Of a stretch of DNA of 64,000 nt, positions 25,624 to 33,476 are shown piece by piece (the first letter of the stretch is position 1; each line of letters opens with the position of its first letter). The notes beneath the pieces were generated by a model, which had not been told where the DNA came from, ran no database searches, and saw only the letters and a program-made list of their open reading frames with translations. Made by a program: the position numbers and the translations under genes. Location: assembly GCA_964459845.1 (NCBI GenBank), contig CAYWOC010000002.1, positions 1-64,000 of the forward strand. The letters run 5' to 3'. This stretch comes from CALZFJ01 sp964459845. GTDB taxonomy: Bacteria > Bacteroidota > Bacteroidia > Bacteroidales > Muribaculaceae.

Positions 25624-26520
25624 ATGACAAAAATGAGGATAAAATTAATAAAACATAGTTTCCAACGTAAATGCATCCACATCACCGACCATCAGGGCAA
25701 CATCCGCGCTGTTATTGCCGAGGACGGCTCACTGGAGGAAATCAACAGCTATTACCCGTACGGAGGGTTGATGGGCGCAGCCGACACCGGCGTGCAGCCC
25801 CACAAATACGGAGCGAAGGAGCTTGACCGCGAGAACGGCCTTGACCTCTACGACAGCCACGCCCGCTGGTATGACCCGCTGCTCGCCCGCACCACCACCC
25901 AAGACCCTCTCGCCGAGAAATACCGCCACCTTAGCCCCTACGCATGGTGTGCCGCCAACCCTGTAAAATTCATTGACCCGAGTGGAAAAGTTCTAAAGTT
26001 TGCAAAAGGTAGTTCAGACGAGTTTAAGCAACACTTTTTTGAGGTCTTATGTTATATGATAGTAAGTGGCACTGCAGATAATATGTTTCATATAATGAAC
26101 TCAAAAAATGTATATCAAATTAAAGAAACTTCAGGGAGTGGGAAACAAGGCAATCGATTTGAATCAGGAACATCAACAATTTATTGGAATCCACGACAAG
26201 GACTACATACCACCAATAATAATTGTTTGTCACCAACAACAATGTTAGATCATGAGGCTCAGCATTGTGTAAATTATGATACAAATCCACAAAAATTTTT
26301 GAATGATTTAAACACCAAAGATAACAATTATGGCTCAATTGAAGAGAAAAACGTTATTGAGAACAGAGAAACCCAAACGGCAATTAAACAGGGAGAAATC
26401 AAAAATGGAAAGTATAGTAGAGATGATCACTATGGAGATACGTTCATTACGAATAATCCAACCAAGAATTATGAATGCCCTACTATGCATTTTTTCTTTT
26501 ACAATATGCAGCGCCGTTAA
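25624..26520 (+). CDS. Orphan RHS tip protein with putative zinc metallopeptidase toxin domain
   Basis: 298 residues. Residues 18-121 are the RHS terminal core (HITDHQGNIRAVIAEDGSLE to SPYAWCAANPVKFIDPSG), here even shorter than in the first module. The C-terminal domain is unlike the first toxin and holds DHEAQH (HExxH at 210-214). A glutamate-rich helix follows (EEKNVIENRETQTAI) that could supply the third metal ligand, then SRDDHYGDTF. This is the pattern of M91-like effector peptidases, so a zinc protease toxin is inferred. No signal peptide. The end overlaps the next gene by 50 bases. Confidence 0.7.
   Translation: MTKMRIKLIKHSFQRKCIHITDHQGNIRAVIAEDGSLEEINSYYPYGGLMGAADTGVQPHKYGAKELDRENGLDLYDSHARWYDPLLARTTTQDPLAEKYRHLSPYAWCAANPVKFIDPSGKVLKFAKGSSDEFKQHFFEVLCYMIVSGTADNMFHIMNSKNVYQIKETSGSGKQGNRFESGTSTIYWNPRQGLHTTNNNCLSPTTMLDHEAQHCVNYDTNPQKFLNDLNTKDNNYGSIEEKNVIENRETQTAIKQGEIKNGKYSRDDHYGDTFITNNPTKNYECPTMHFFFYNMQRR
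25678..25907 (+). repeat. RHS core repeat, copy 2
   Basis: Second copy of the 230-base RHS core block at 23275-23504. The 54 coding bases before it (from 25624) are AT-rich and unrelated, marking a sharp recombination junction. Confidence 0.9.
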
Positions 26521-27007
26521 TATGTGTATTGACGAGACACGTGTCAATAAAATCGTGATAAAAGTTGCATATTTAGGTACTTGTTTCGAGGAGGAAGTGC
26601 ATTTATCAAGGTTTTTTTGGAACTATAATACACTGGTAAATAATGCTTTGATGCAGAAAGAATTAATCAAGGGCAATGAAATACACGAATTTTGCTCAAT
26701 GTTGGCATATTTGAGAGAGGAAACTCCAAAAAGACCGATATATAGGCAAAGTGTGTCAATGAGTCCAAGCGATATAAACGCAAGGGATTGTCTGGTGCCA
26801 TATTTGCACAATCGCCCAAAAGACTCGCATCGCTACAATCATTTCATTGACGCATTACAAGTGTTGGTGAAAGTAGAGATATATAGTGATAACAGCACCC
26901 ACTATTCAGTGATATGGGGAGACCGCTTCAATATGGATTATAAGAAAAAACGATATGTTGTGAGCAAAGAACTTCTTAATTATTTATTTGAAATATATAA
27001 ACAATAG
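26471..27007 (+). CDS. Exported protein, candidate immunity to the second RHS tip
   Basis: 178 residues from the ATG at 26471. The frame runs further 5', but those codons lie inside the toxin gene, and only this start gives a signal peptide (MNALLCIFSFTICSAVN). The mature part has no known motif. Its end (VKVEIYSDNSTHYSVIWGDR) resembles the same region of the next gene's product (AKIEIFNQEHRLINVLWCSR), suggesting tandem related proteins. Overlap with the toxin gene and export to the periplasm both fit an immunity role. This is inferred from context only. Confidence 0.6.
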   Translation: MNALLCIFSFTICSAVNMCIDETRVNKIVIKVAYLGTCFEEEVHLSRFFWNYNTLVNNALMQKELIKGNEIHEFCSMLAYLREETPKRPIYRQSVSMSPSDINARDCLVPYLHNRPKDSHRYNHFIDALQVLVKVEIYSDNSTHYSVIWGDRFNMDYKKKRYVVSKELLNYLFEIYKQ

Positions 27008-27009
27008 AA

Positions 27010-27609
27010 ATGAAGCAAAGTACCAATATCCTATTATTACTCATTATGTGTTTGTTTATAAGTTGTGGAGCAAAAACGTCATCAAGCAGAACACACGTTG
27101 AGGAAAATATTGATATAAAGTATCAATTGAGAATTGATGATGCTGATAGTGTAGTTATAAAGCTATGCCGATACGACCATACCCAGGAGCCCGATTCGTT
27201 AATGGCTCGCTATCTATTTGACTATTTTTATGAATTGATATGGGAAGAGACTGGTGTTGCTGAAATGGCATACTATAGGCTTGATGAAAAAGATTCAATT
27301 CTAAATGTCATTGCAAATGCCACAACCCAAGGTCTTATACCGTTGATGTTTAGAGGAAAAGAATATCACAGTTATTTGGAAACAGAAACACCTGTAGATG
27401 ACCAAAACATCATTGCGAAAATAGAAATATTTAATCAAGAACATAGATTGATTAATGTCCTATGGTGTAGTCGCTATTACATCGACGGAATGGAGGAGTT
27501 TAATTTTCCTCTGCGAAAAATAATGCCTAAAGGTGTTTTAAAAGAATTTGAGAATATTCACAAAAGAGCAAAAAACAGTAACTATTCAGCGGTAGCAATG
27601 AACCTTTAA
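27010..27609 (+). CDS. Lipoprotein, candidate second immunity protein, C-terminus altered by IS insertion
   Basis: 199 residues. The signal ends in a lipobox (LIMCLFISC, Cys 19). It starts 2 bases after the previous gene and shares a VKVEI/AKIEI-type region with it. The left end of the IS66 element begins at 27578 inside this gene. The last 10 residues (SNYSAVAMNL) are thus read from the insertion sequence and the native end is lost, although probably only a short piece. Judged by the related neighbour, most of the domain is intact. The function is inferred from position after an RHS toxin. Confidence 0.6.
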   Translation: MKQSTNILLLLIMCLFISCGAKTSSSRTHVEENIDIKYQLRIDDADSVVIKLCRYDHTQEPDSLMARYLFDYFYELIWEETGVAEMAYYRLDEKDSILNVIANATTQGLIPLMFRGKEYHSYLETETPVDDQNIIAKIEIFNQEHRLINVLWCSRYYIDGMEEFNFPLRKIMPKGVLKEFENIHKRAKNSNYSAVAMNL

Positions 27610-29172
27610 TCCCCAACCGGAATATTCTGCGAAATGCTTATAAAAAGGCAAGAAAAAGAGTCTGTGTTTCTTGTGTATGTGATATATTTTTCGTACCTTT
27701 ACACCTATGAAAGAGCAAGTTGCGGACATGTCAAAAGTGCTGCAAGACATGACAGCAGAGATGCGGTTGATGCGTGAGACCATCAATCAGCAGTATGCTA
27801 AGATTGCCAAACTGAACCGTAACATAGAGGCTCTGAATCGTCAGATACGCAAGAAAGACGAGACAATCGTCAAGTTGACAGAACGTCTGTCCAAGTACGA
27901 GAAACAAAAGAAGAATTCCGGCAACAGCAGCACTCCGCCGAGCAAGGAGGGCATGAAAGATGAAATAGTCAGGAGGACGAAGACCCTCCGCAAGCCAAGC
28001 GGCAGGAAGCCCGGCGGTCAGGAAGGGCATGACGGGCATAAGCTGTCCTGCTCTTCTGCACCCGACGAGATAGTGGACGACGCTCCCAGCTACTGCACTA
28101 ACTGTGGCGAGTCTCTTGCAGATGCAAAGCGTGTACTTGACCATGTGACGCAAGTAATCTCAATTCCAGAACTGAAGCCGTTAATCAAGGAAATACGCCA
28201 CTATGTGATGGTGTGCAGGAATTGTGGCGAACGTATCCGTACCGCACCAAGACGCAAGTCCAACGATGTCGTTTACGATGCAAGTGTAAAGTCGCTTGTC
28301 GTGTATCTCAGTGTCGTGCAGTTCCTTCCATACGGCCGTATAGCAAGTTTCTTGCGTGAGGTGTTCGGACTTGCTCCAAGCGAAGGCTCGCTCGTGAACT
28401 GGGTGATGGAAGCCAAAAGAAACGCACAGCCTGCCATTGAGAAGATCAAGGAATATATCATGTCGTCAAGCGTTGTCGGTTTCGACGAGAGCGGATGCTA
28501 TTGCAACAAGCGTCTTGACTGGGCATGGATAGCGCAGACTGTTTACCACACCTTGCTCTTCCGCGCTGATGGCAGAAGCCCAAAAGTGCTGACGGAAAAG
28601 TTCGGCAACAATCTGGGGCTAATGACTGCCGTAACAGACCGTCATAGCGCATACTTTGTGCTTCATTTCCTCAATCATCAAGTTTGCCTCGCGCATCTGC
28701 TGCGAGAGTTGCAGTATATGTCGGAACTAAACACCAAGCAGAATTGGTCAGACAAGATAGCTGGCTTGTTCCGTGAAGCCATACATGAGAGGAACTCAAA
28801 CCCATCAGCAATAATTCCCAAGACATCGTGGACAGTACGTTTGGACAGCCTGCTTAAAATAAATGTCTGCAGTCTTGGCAAAAAGTTTGAAACCCTCAAA
28901 AAGGGATTGATAAAGTGCCGTGACTACATCTTCAACTTTCTTGAAGACCCGATGATACCATCTGACAACAACGGAAGTGAACGGGGGATACGCAAGTTAA
29001 AAATCAAACTGAAGAACTCTTGTACATTCCGCTCCGATTTAGGAGCAGACGCTTTTCTCGAATTACATTCAATCGTTGAAACTGCAAAGAAACACAACAA
29101 GACTCCATTCAATGCTATTCAAGCCTTATTCGGGGCTTGAGGACTTGTCATGCCCTACCACTGAATAGTTAC
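27578..29172 (+). mobile_element. IS66-family insertion sequence (single-transposase type)
   Basis: About 1.6 kb with terminal inverted repeats GTAACTATTCAGCGGTAG at 27578 and its partner (reverse complement GTAACTATTCAGTGGTAG) ending at 29172: 18 bp with one mismatch. It encodes one TnpC-type transposase and no tnpA or tnpB, as in the ISBst12 branch of IS66. Flanking 8-mers (AAAAAACA left, AAACCCAT right) do not match, so there is no target duplication. This suggests recombination or deletion at one side. Confidence 0.85.
27707..29140 (+). CDS. tnpC: IS66-family transposase (TnpC)
   Basis: 477 residues. Layout: an N-terminal leucine-zipper coiled coil (1-68), a basic linker (RKPSGRKPGGQEGH), and a zinc-binding pair CTNC (130-133) and CRNC (170-173). 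The DDE core follows, with Asp 260 in GFDESG, Asp 311 in VTDRHSAYF, and Glu 425 in NNGSERGIRKLK. All three catalytic acids are present and the frame is unbroken, so it may be active. It is preceded by TACCTTTA, near the -7 consensus. The ends match those of two short elements in this window, so it could move them. Confidence 0.95.
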   Translation: MKEQVADMSKVLQDMTAEMRLMRETINQQYAKIAKLNRNIEALNRQIRKKDETIVKLTERLSKYEKQKKNSGNSSTPPSKEGMKDEIVRRTKTLRKPSGRKPGGQEGHDGHKLSCSSAPDEIVDDAPSYCTNCGESLADAKRVLDHVTQVISIPELKPLIKEIRHYVMVCRNCGERIRTAPRRKSNDVVYDASVKSLVVYLSVVQFLPYGRIASFLREVFGLAPSEGSLVNWVMEAKRNAQPAIEKIKEYIMSSSVVGFDESGCYCNKRLDWAWIAQTVYHTLLFRADGRSPKVLTEKFGNNLGLMTAVTDRHSAYFVLHFLNHQVCLAHLLRELQYMSELNTKQNWSDKIAGLFREAIHERNSNPSAIIPKTSWTVRLDSLLKINVCSLGKKFETLKKGLIKCRDYIFNFLEDPMIPSDNNGSERGIRKLKIKLKNSCTFRSDLGADAFLELHSIVETAKKHNKTPFNAIQALFGA

Positions 29173-29252
29173 AAACCCATGAGCGTTGAAAGTAAGACAA
29201 TTGAATCTTGTCACAACCGACCATATAAAGTAGTTGTGAGAGGTCTGTATCA

Positions 29253-29669
29253 TTAGAACGTACTACCATTGTGCCAAAGGTCTCTTAGTGTTTTTGCTCT
29301 GTCAATTGCATCGTCAGCCGTATAGAATGTTGCTGTTTCTATGACTGCGTCAATGCCTTTCCCTTCTCTTTTGAATTTGCCAACTTCTTTTTTTAGAATT
29401 TGCTTATCTTCTTCTGTCAGTTTGTAGTCTTTGTTGGCTTTGATGATTTCGTATATCTTTGGGTTGTCAAAGACATTGCCATCAGGCGTTGTAAATAAAT
29501 CTTCCTCGGAGATGTCTTCAATGGCGAGTTCCCCATTGTCAATCTTTTGGTATTGTTCTGCTCCGGCAGAAATGATTTCTGCAATCTGTTTAACACAGGT
29601 GTTGTCCTTTGTGCAAGCCGACATAAACAAAATGATTGCCGACAGTGCGAATGTAAATAAATTCTTCAT
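29253..29669 (-). CDS. Small lipoprotein of unknown function
   Basis: 138 residues. The signal MKNLFTFALSAIILFMSAC has a lipobox with Cys 19. The mature part is charged and helical (AEIISAGAEQYQKIDNGE, then TEEDKQILKKEVGKFKREGK), ending LRDLWHNGSTF. No family is recognised. It lies just right of the IS66 element, facing it, and its 3' end is about 80 bases from the element. A TAACTTTG on the leftward strand (29869-29876) may be its -7 promoter element, though far from the start. Confidence 0.6.
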   Translation of the reverse strand: MKNLFTFALSAIILFMSACTKDNTCVKQIAEIISAGAEQYQKIDNGELAIEDISEEDLFTTPDGNVFDNPKIYEIIKANKDYKLTEEDKQILKKEVGKFKREGKGIDAVIETATFYTADDAIDRAKTLRDLWHNGSTF

Positions 29670-30009
29670 AATCGTTATTATTCGGTAAGTAAATCTTCAT
29701 ACATACATTCGAGGCGGCACAAAGTAAGCGTGGACGCTAACCGTATGCTTATGTAAGACGACCTTGTTTTGAAATTGGCGATTTCGGAAGTAGCCTACAA
29801 GCTAACGCTATGTCTGTTGTCGCACTCCCTGCAAAAGCAGAAAATGCCGACGAATATTTTTTCTGCCGCAAAGTTACGAAAATTGTCTGATTTGCAGATA
29901 TATTACCCCTAATAATTTTGCATATCAGATAATGATTTCAATGATTAAAAATTTTGTTATTCAAAAAATAATTCGTAATTTTGTAACACAAAATAGCATC
30001 AAAAGGAAA
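29670..30009. other. Intergenic region between the lipoprotein and higBA
   Basis: 340 bases holding divergent promoter elements: a leftward TAACTTTG (29869-29876) and rightward TAATTTTG elements at 29913 and 29976. Nothing else is recognised in the first 180 bases. Confidence 0.35.
29953..29983 (+). promoter_or_regulatory. Promoter of higBA
   Basis: TTTG at 29953-29956 and TAATTTTG at 29976-29983, 19 bp apart. A second set, TTTG at 29891-29894 and TAATTTTG at 29913-29920, lies 60 bases upstream. Both fit the consensus and support translation starting at 30010. Confidence 0.6.
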
Positions 30010-30303
30010 ATGAGAATATTCACAGAGAAGCCGCTGAAAGAATATGCTGACCGACACCCAGAAGCAAAAACAGCCATTCAAGACTGGATTAGGAAAGTTA
30101 ATGAAAGCAAGTGGCAGACATTTGCTGATATAAAAAAGACATTCAACTCGGTTGATCATGTTGGCAATCAACATTACGTTTTCAATATCAAAGGAAACGA
30201 TTATAGATTGGTAGTTGTTGTTCAATTCAGACCGCAATTTGTATATATACGTTTTATCGGCACTCATGCAGAATATGACAGAATAGATTGTTCCACCATT
30301 TAA
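30010..30303 (+). CDS. higB: HigB-family toxin (type II toxin-antitoxin, mRNA interferase)
   Basis: 97 residues from the ATG directly after AAAAGGAAA. The longer frame covers promoter elements and is rejected. The sequence follows the HigB/RelE-superfamily pattern (HigB_toxin): MRIFTEKPLKEYADRHPEAK, then W..FADIKKTFNSVDHVGNQH, NIKGNDYRLVVVV and IRFIGTHAEYDRIDCSTI. Such toxins cleave mRNA on the ribosome. The antitoxin gene follows after 10 bases, which is the reversed order typical of higBA. All the core positions are present, so it is probably functional. Confidence 0.85.
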   Translation: MRIFTEKPLKEYADRHPEAKTAIQDWIRKVNESKWQTFADIKKTFNSVDHVGNQHYVFNIKGNDYRLVVVVQFRPQFVYIRFIGTHAEYDRIDCSTI

Positions 30304-30313
30304 TTTGATTGAT

Positions 30314-30679
30314 ATGACAAAGATTGAAAATGAAAGCCAGTACAATTGGGCAGTAGCAAAGGTGGAGAAACTTCTTCCACTTGTAACCGAAGAGACCCCT
30401 GAGACGGATCCGAACTATATAGAGTTGGTTCTTCTTTCTAATCTCGTCGCTGATTACTCTGATGAGCATTACTCTGTTGGAGAGCCATCGCTTATAGATG
30501 TAATGAAACTTCGAATGTATGAAATGGGTCTGACGCAAATATCGCTTGCCAAACTACTTGGGGTTAGCCCATCAAGGATATGCGATTATCTCTCCGGCAA
30601 GAGCGAACCAACAATGAAAGTCGGCAGAGAGATTAGCAGGAAGTTGAATATCTCACCGTCCATTGTCCTCGGTGTATGA
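30314..30679 (+). CDS. higA: HigA-family antitoxin (XRE HTH)
   Basis: 121 residues, starting at the ATG at 30314; a TTG nine bases upstream is an alternative. The N-terminal half (residues 1-60) is the helical toxin-contact region (AVAKVEKLLPLVTEETPETD, NLVADYSDEHY). The C-terminal half is an XRE HTH (GLTQISLAKLLGVSPSRICD, SGKSEPTMKVGREISRKLNI). It should neutralise HigB and repress the operon promoter. Its stop overlaps a short ATG-started fragment of another antitoxin (ATGA at 30676). Confidence 0.85.
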   Translation: MTKIENESQYNWAVAKVEKLLPLVTEETPETDPNYIELVLLSNLVADYSDEHYSVGEPSLIDVMKLRMYEMGLTQISLAKLLGVSPSRICDYLSGKSEPTMKVGREISRKLNISPSIVLGV

Positions 30680-30773
30680 AAGTTTACACACTGGAGGAAG
30701 TGTTAGCTTAACACTTGGCAAGAAATGAACGCCCTTGCGTGATTATTACGAAGCAAAGGAAAAGAAACACCTT
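30676..30773 (+). pseudogene. Remnant of a second XRE antitoxin gene
   Basis: From the ATG at 30676 the frame reads MKVYTLEEVLA then stop, HLARNERP, and after a frame change LRDYYEAKE. Bacteroidales XRE antitoxins commonly begin like this (MK.YTLEEV...RD.YE.K), so this seems a fossil N-terminus broken by a stop and a frameshift. The comparison is from memory and the piece is short. Confidence 0.4.
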
Positions 30774-30959
30774 ATGGGGCTTACAAAACGCAAGATAGAG
30801 CGCGAGAAACAATACATTGCTGCTCTCAAACGAGTTGAAGAGTTAATGCTTCAATTACCGGAAGGTACTCCTGAATATGACCCAGATATGAAAGAACTGA
30901 CCATACTTGGCAACTTGGTCGCTGACTACGAAGAAAAACATTTTCCCATTGACGATTAG
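30774..30959 (+). CDS. Truncated HigA-like protein without HTH
   Basis: 61 residues from the ATG at 30774; a TTG start at 30735 would add 13 residues from the antitoxin remnant. It matches the N-terminal toxin-contact part of the HigA encoded just upstream (AALKRVEELMLQLPEGTPEY, ILGNLVADYEEKHF, against AVAKVEKLLPLVTEETPETD and NLVADYSDEHY) but stops before the HTH. It may be a decayed copy or a small toxin-binding protein. A weak terminator follows. Confidence 0.5.
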   Translation: MGLTKRKIEREKQYIAALKRVEELMLQLPEGTPEYDPDMKELTILGNLVADYEEKHFPIDD

Positions 30960-30985
30960 TCCGTGATTGTATAATATCAAGAATA

Positions 30986-31014
30986 AAGGCGCATCTATTC
31001 GGTGCGTCTTTTTT
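30986..31014 (+). terminator. Probable terminator after the higBA locus
   Basis: AAGGCGCA pairs with TGCGTCTT around a short loop, followed by TTTTTT. Confidence 0.55.
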
Positions 31015-31154
31015 GAGCTTATAAGATTTGCTGTAAAATGATTTTATATAATCCCTCAGTTCGGGATAAGAAATAGCTGTTTAAAAATTTGGTACTCTCA
31101 CAAATATTTTACATCTTTATGATTGAACCACAATTAGTTACAAAAACATTTGAT

Positions 31155-31229
31155 ATGACTACCGATTACAAAGTTACAGAATTATTTTGTGTTATAGACG
31201 AGTTTTGCAAACATTTTGAACTATAAAAT
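31155..31229 (+). pseudogene. N-terminal remnant of an IS982-like transposase
   Basis: ATG at 31155 opens a 23-codon frame MTTDYKVTELFCVIDEFCKH that resembles the start of IS982-family transposases of Bacteroidota (KVTEIFC..DDFCK) and then stops. No further transposase sequence is seen downstream. The whole gap 30960-31459 otherwise has only terminators and no complete gene. Confidence 0.4.
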
Positions 31230-31360
31230 CCCAGAATCTGGCGTAATATCAAGGCTGGCGGCTTCAACAAGCAGTCGGTCTTTTTTTCATCACCTCAGCA
31301 GCAATCCATTTGTCGTCCACCCTGACTGTCCTTACACGACTGAGAAATTTTTAAGCAACA

Positions 31361-31389
31361 AAATCACCCCTAATAATAGAGGTGATTTT
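31361..31389. terminator. Terminator downstream of groEL
   Basis: AAAATCACC and GGTGATTTT flank a short AT-rich loop. Read leftward, it is about 70 bases after the groEL stop and ends in T-rich sequence. Confidence 0.6.
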
Positions 31390-31459
31390 GTTTATATTTA
31401 GTTGATGCTATGATATTTACATCTAAAAGTAGATGCTATTATTGTCATATATGAGTGGC

Positions 31460-33097
31460 TTACATCATGCCGCCCATGCCACCCATGCCTGGGTTAGCCA
31501 TTGCTGGAGCAGGATTCTCTTCCTTCTTCTCGGCAATCACACATTCGGTTGTCAAGAACATTCCAGCAATTGAAGCAGCGTTTTCAAGAGCTACACGAGT
31601 AACCTTTGCAGGGTCGATTACACCCGATTTGAGCAAGTGTTCAAAATTGCCTGTGCGAGCATTGTAACCAAAGTCACCTTCACCCTCTTTTACTTTTTGG
31701 ACAATCACTGCACCTTCAAGACCGGCATTTGCCACAATCTGGCGGAGCGGCTCTTCGATAGCACGACGGATAATGTCGATACCAGTGGTCTCATCCTCAT
31801 TGTCGCCCTTCATATTTTCAAGAGCTTTCACGCAGCGGATATAAGCGACACCGCCACCAGGGACTATACCCTCAGCTACTGCTGCACGAGTTGCACTCAA
31901 AGCATCGTCCACACGGTCTTTCTTCTCTTTCATTTCGACTTCTGAAGGAGCACCGACATAAAGTACAGCTACACCACCTGCGAGTTTAGCAAGACGTTCC
32001 TGCAATTTCTCTTTGTCGTAAGACGACTTGGTTGCCTCGATTTGAGCCTTGATTTGAGCCACGCGTTCTGCGATACATTCTTTTTCACCTGCACCGTTCA
32101 CGATAGTCGTGTTCTCCTTGTTTACGGTAACCTTTTCTGCGCTACCAAGCATATCGATTGTTGCAGCTTCGAGTGTCAAACCTTTCTCTTCTGAGATGAC
32201 AACACCTTGTGTCAAGATTGCGATATCTTGAAGCATATCCTTGCGGCGGTCGCCAAATCCAGGAGCCTTGACTGCACACACCTTCAAAGAGCCACGCAAG
32301 CGGTTCACAACCAATGTAGCCAAAGCCTCGCTATCGACATCCTCTGCAATGATAAGCAATGGACGACCACTCTGTGCTGTAGCTTCAAGTATTGGGAGCA
32401 TATCCTTCAATGAAGAAATCTTCTTGTCGAACAGCAGGATATATGGGTGATCCATCTCGCACTCCATCTTTTCAGAGTTTGTCACAAAATATGGAGAAAT
32501 ATATCCACGGTCGAATTGCATACCTTCTACAACATCAACGCTTGTATCGGTTCCTTTAGCTTCTTCCACTGTGATAACGCCTTCCTTCTTGACCTTCTTC
32601 ATTGCCTCAGCAATCAGTTTGCCAATCTCAGAATCGTTGTTGGCTGAAATGCGAGCCACATTCTCAATCTTCTCAAAGTCATCTCCCACTTCTTCTGATT
32701 GCGACTTGATGCACTCCACAACCTTAGCCACAGCCTTGTCGATACCACGCTTGATGTCGATAGGATTTGCGCCGGCAGCCACATTCTTCAAGCCAGTGTT
32801 TACGATAGCTTGAGCGAGCACTGTTGCTGTAGTTGTTCCGTCGCCGGCATCATCACCAGTCTTGGAAGCCACTTCCTTTACAAGCTGTGCGCCCATGTTT
32901 TGGAATTGATCCTCAAGTTCCACTTCCTTAGCCACTGTCACACCATCCTTTGTAATATGAGGAGCACCGAATTTCTTCTCTATGATTACATTGCGGCCTT
33001 TCGGACCGAGTGTCACCTTCACTGCATTGCTCAATGCATCAACGCCCTTCTTTAGTTCTTCGCGGGCCTTAATATCGAATTTAATTTCTTTTGCCAT
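31460..33097 (-). CDS. groL: Chaperonin GroEL (Hsp60)
   Basis: 545 residues, the usual length. This is the large ATP-dependent chaperonin subunit that folds proteins in a double 14-mer ring with GroES. The start MAKEIKFDIKAREELKKGVD is family-typical; the ATP site DGTTTATVLAQAI and the apical and equatorial regions are complete. It ends with the flexible GGM tail (GMGGMGGMM). It is second in the groES-groEL operon, 37 bases after groES, read leftward, and followed by a terminator. Confidence 0.98.
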   Translation of the reverse strand: MAKEIKFDIKAREELKKGVDALSNAVKVTLGPKGRNVIIEKKFGAPHITKDGVTVAKEVELEDQFQNMGAQLVKEVASKTGDDAGDGTTTATVLAQAIVNTGLKNVAAGANPIDIKRGIDKAVAKVVECIKSQSEEVGDDFEKIENVARISANNDSEIGKLIAEAMKKVKKEGVITVEEAKGTDTSVDVVEGMQFDRGYISPYFVTNSEKMECEMDHPYILLFDKKISSLKDMLPILEATAQSGRPLLIIAEDVDSEALATLVVNRLRGSLKVCAVKAPGFGDRRKDMLQDIAILTQGVVISEEKGLTLEAATIDMLGSAEKVTVNKENTTIVNGAGEKECIAERVAQIKAQIEATKSSYDKEKLQERLAKLAGGVAVLYVGAPSEVEMKEKKDRVDDALSATRAAVAEGIVPGGGVAYIRCVKALENMKGDNEDETTGIDIIRRAIEEPLRQIVANAGLEGAVIVQKVKEGEGDFGYNARTGNFEHLLKSGVIDPAKVTRVALENAASIAGMFLTTECVIAEKKEENPAPAMANPGMGGMGGMM

Positions 33098-33134
33098 AAT
33101 TATTGTTCCTTTCCTAATTTACAAATGTCTTTTA

Positions 33135-33407
33135 TTATTCAATCACTGCCAAAATATCCGATTGACGCATCATCAAATATTTCACGCCGTCAAATTCAAG
33201 TTCAGTGCCTGAATATTTTCCATAAAGCACGGTATCGCCCACCTTCACTACCATTGGTTCATCTTTTGTTCCATTGCCGATTGCCTTTACAGTACCTTTC
33301 AATGGTTTTTCTTTAGCTGAATCAGGGATAATAATACCGCCGCTTGTCACTTCCTCAGCAGCCGCCGGTTCTACAAGAACTCTGTCTGATAATGGTTTTA
33401 CGTTCAT
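33135..33407 (-). CDS. groS: Co-chaperonin GroES (Hsp10)
   Basis: 90 residues, the normal size. It starts MNVKPLSDRVLVEPAAAEEV and contains the mobile loop TSGGIIIPDSAKEKP that docks on GroEL, and VGDTVLYGKYSGTELEFDG near the end. It caps the GroEL chamber as a heptamer. It is the first gene of the operon; the region upstream contains repeated TGCCA motifs and a -24/-12-like signature, which may relate to heat-shock control. Confidence 0.97.
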   Translation of the reverse strand: MNVKPLSDRVLVEPAAAEEVTSGGIIIPDSAKEKPLKGTVKAIGNGTKDEPMVVKVGDTVLYGKYSGTELEFDGVKYLMMRQSDILAVIE

Positions 33408-33476
33408 AATTGTAAATATTTAAATTTTAATTAATATCATTTTTAGCCCTATTTGTTGCGAGCTTCATTCCAATTA

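Noticed and set aside
26330..26470. Longer start for the candidate immunity gene
   Set aside because: The extra 47 codons lie inside the toxin gene in another frame; only the ATG at 26471 yields a signal peptide.
27578..29172. Idea that the IS66 element is a composite transposon with tnpA and tnpB
   Set aside because: Only the TnpC-type gene fits between the terminal repeats; the element is the single-gene type.
31216..31401. 61-codon frame between higBA and groEL
   Set aside because: It overlaps the transposase remnant and the groEL terminator, has serine/histidine-rich non-protein-like composition and no ribosome site.
32699..33055. Long open frames antisense to groEL and groES
   Set aside because: Cysteine/histidine-rich shadows of the strongly conserved chaperonin genes.
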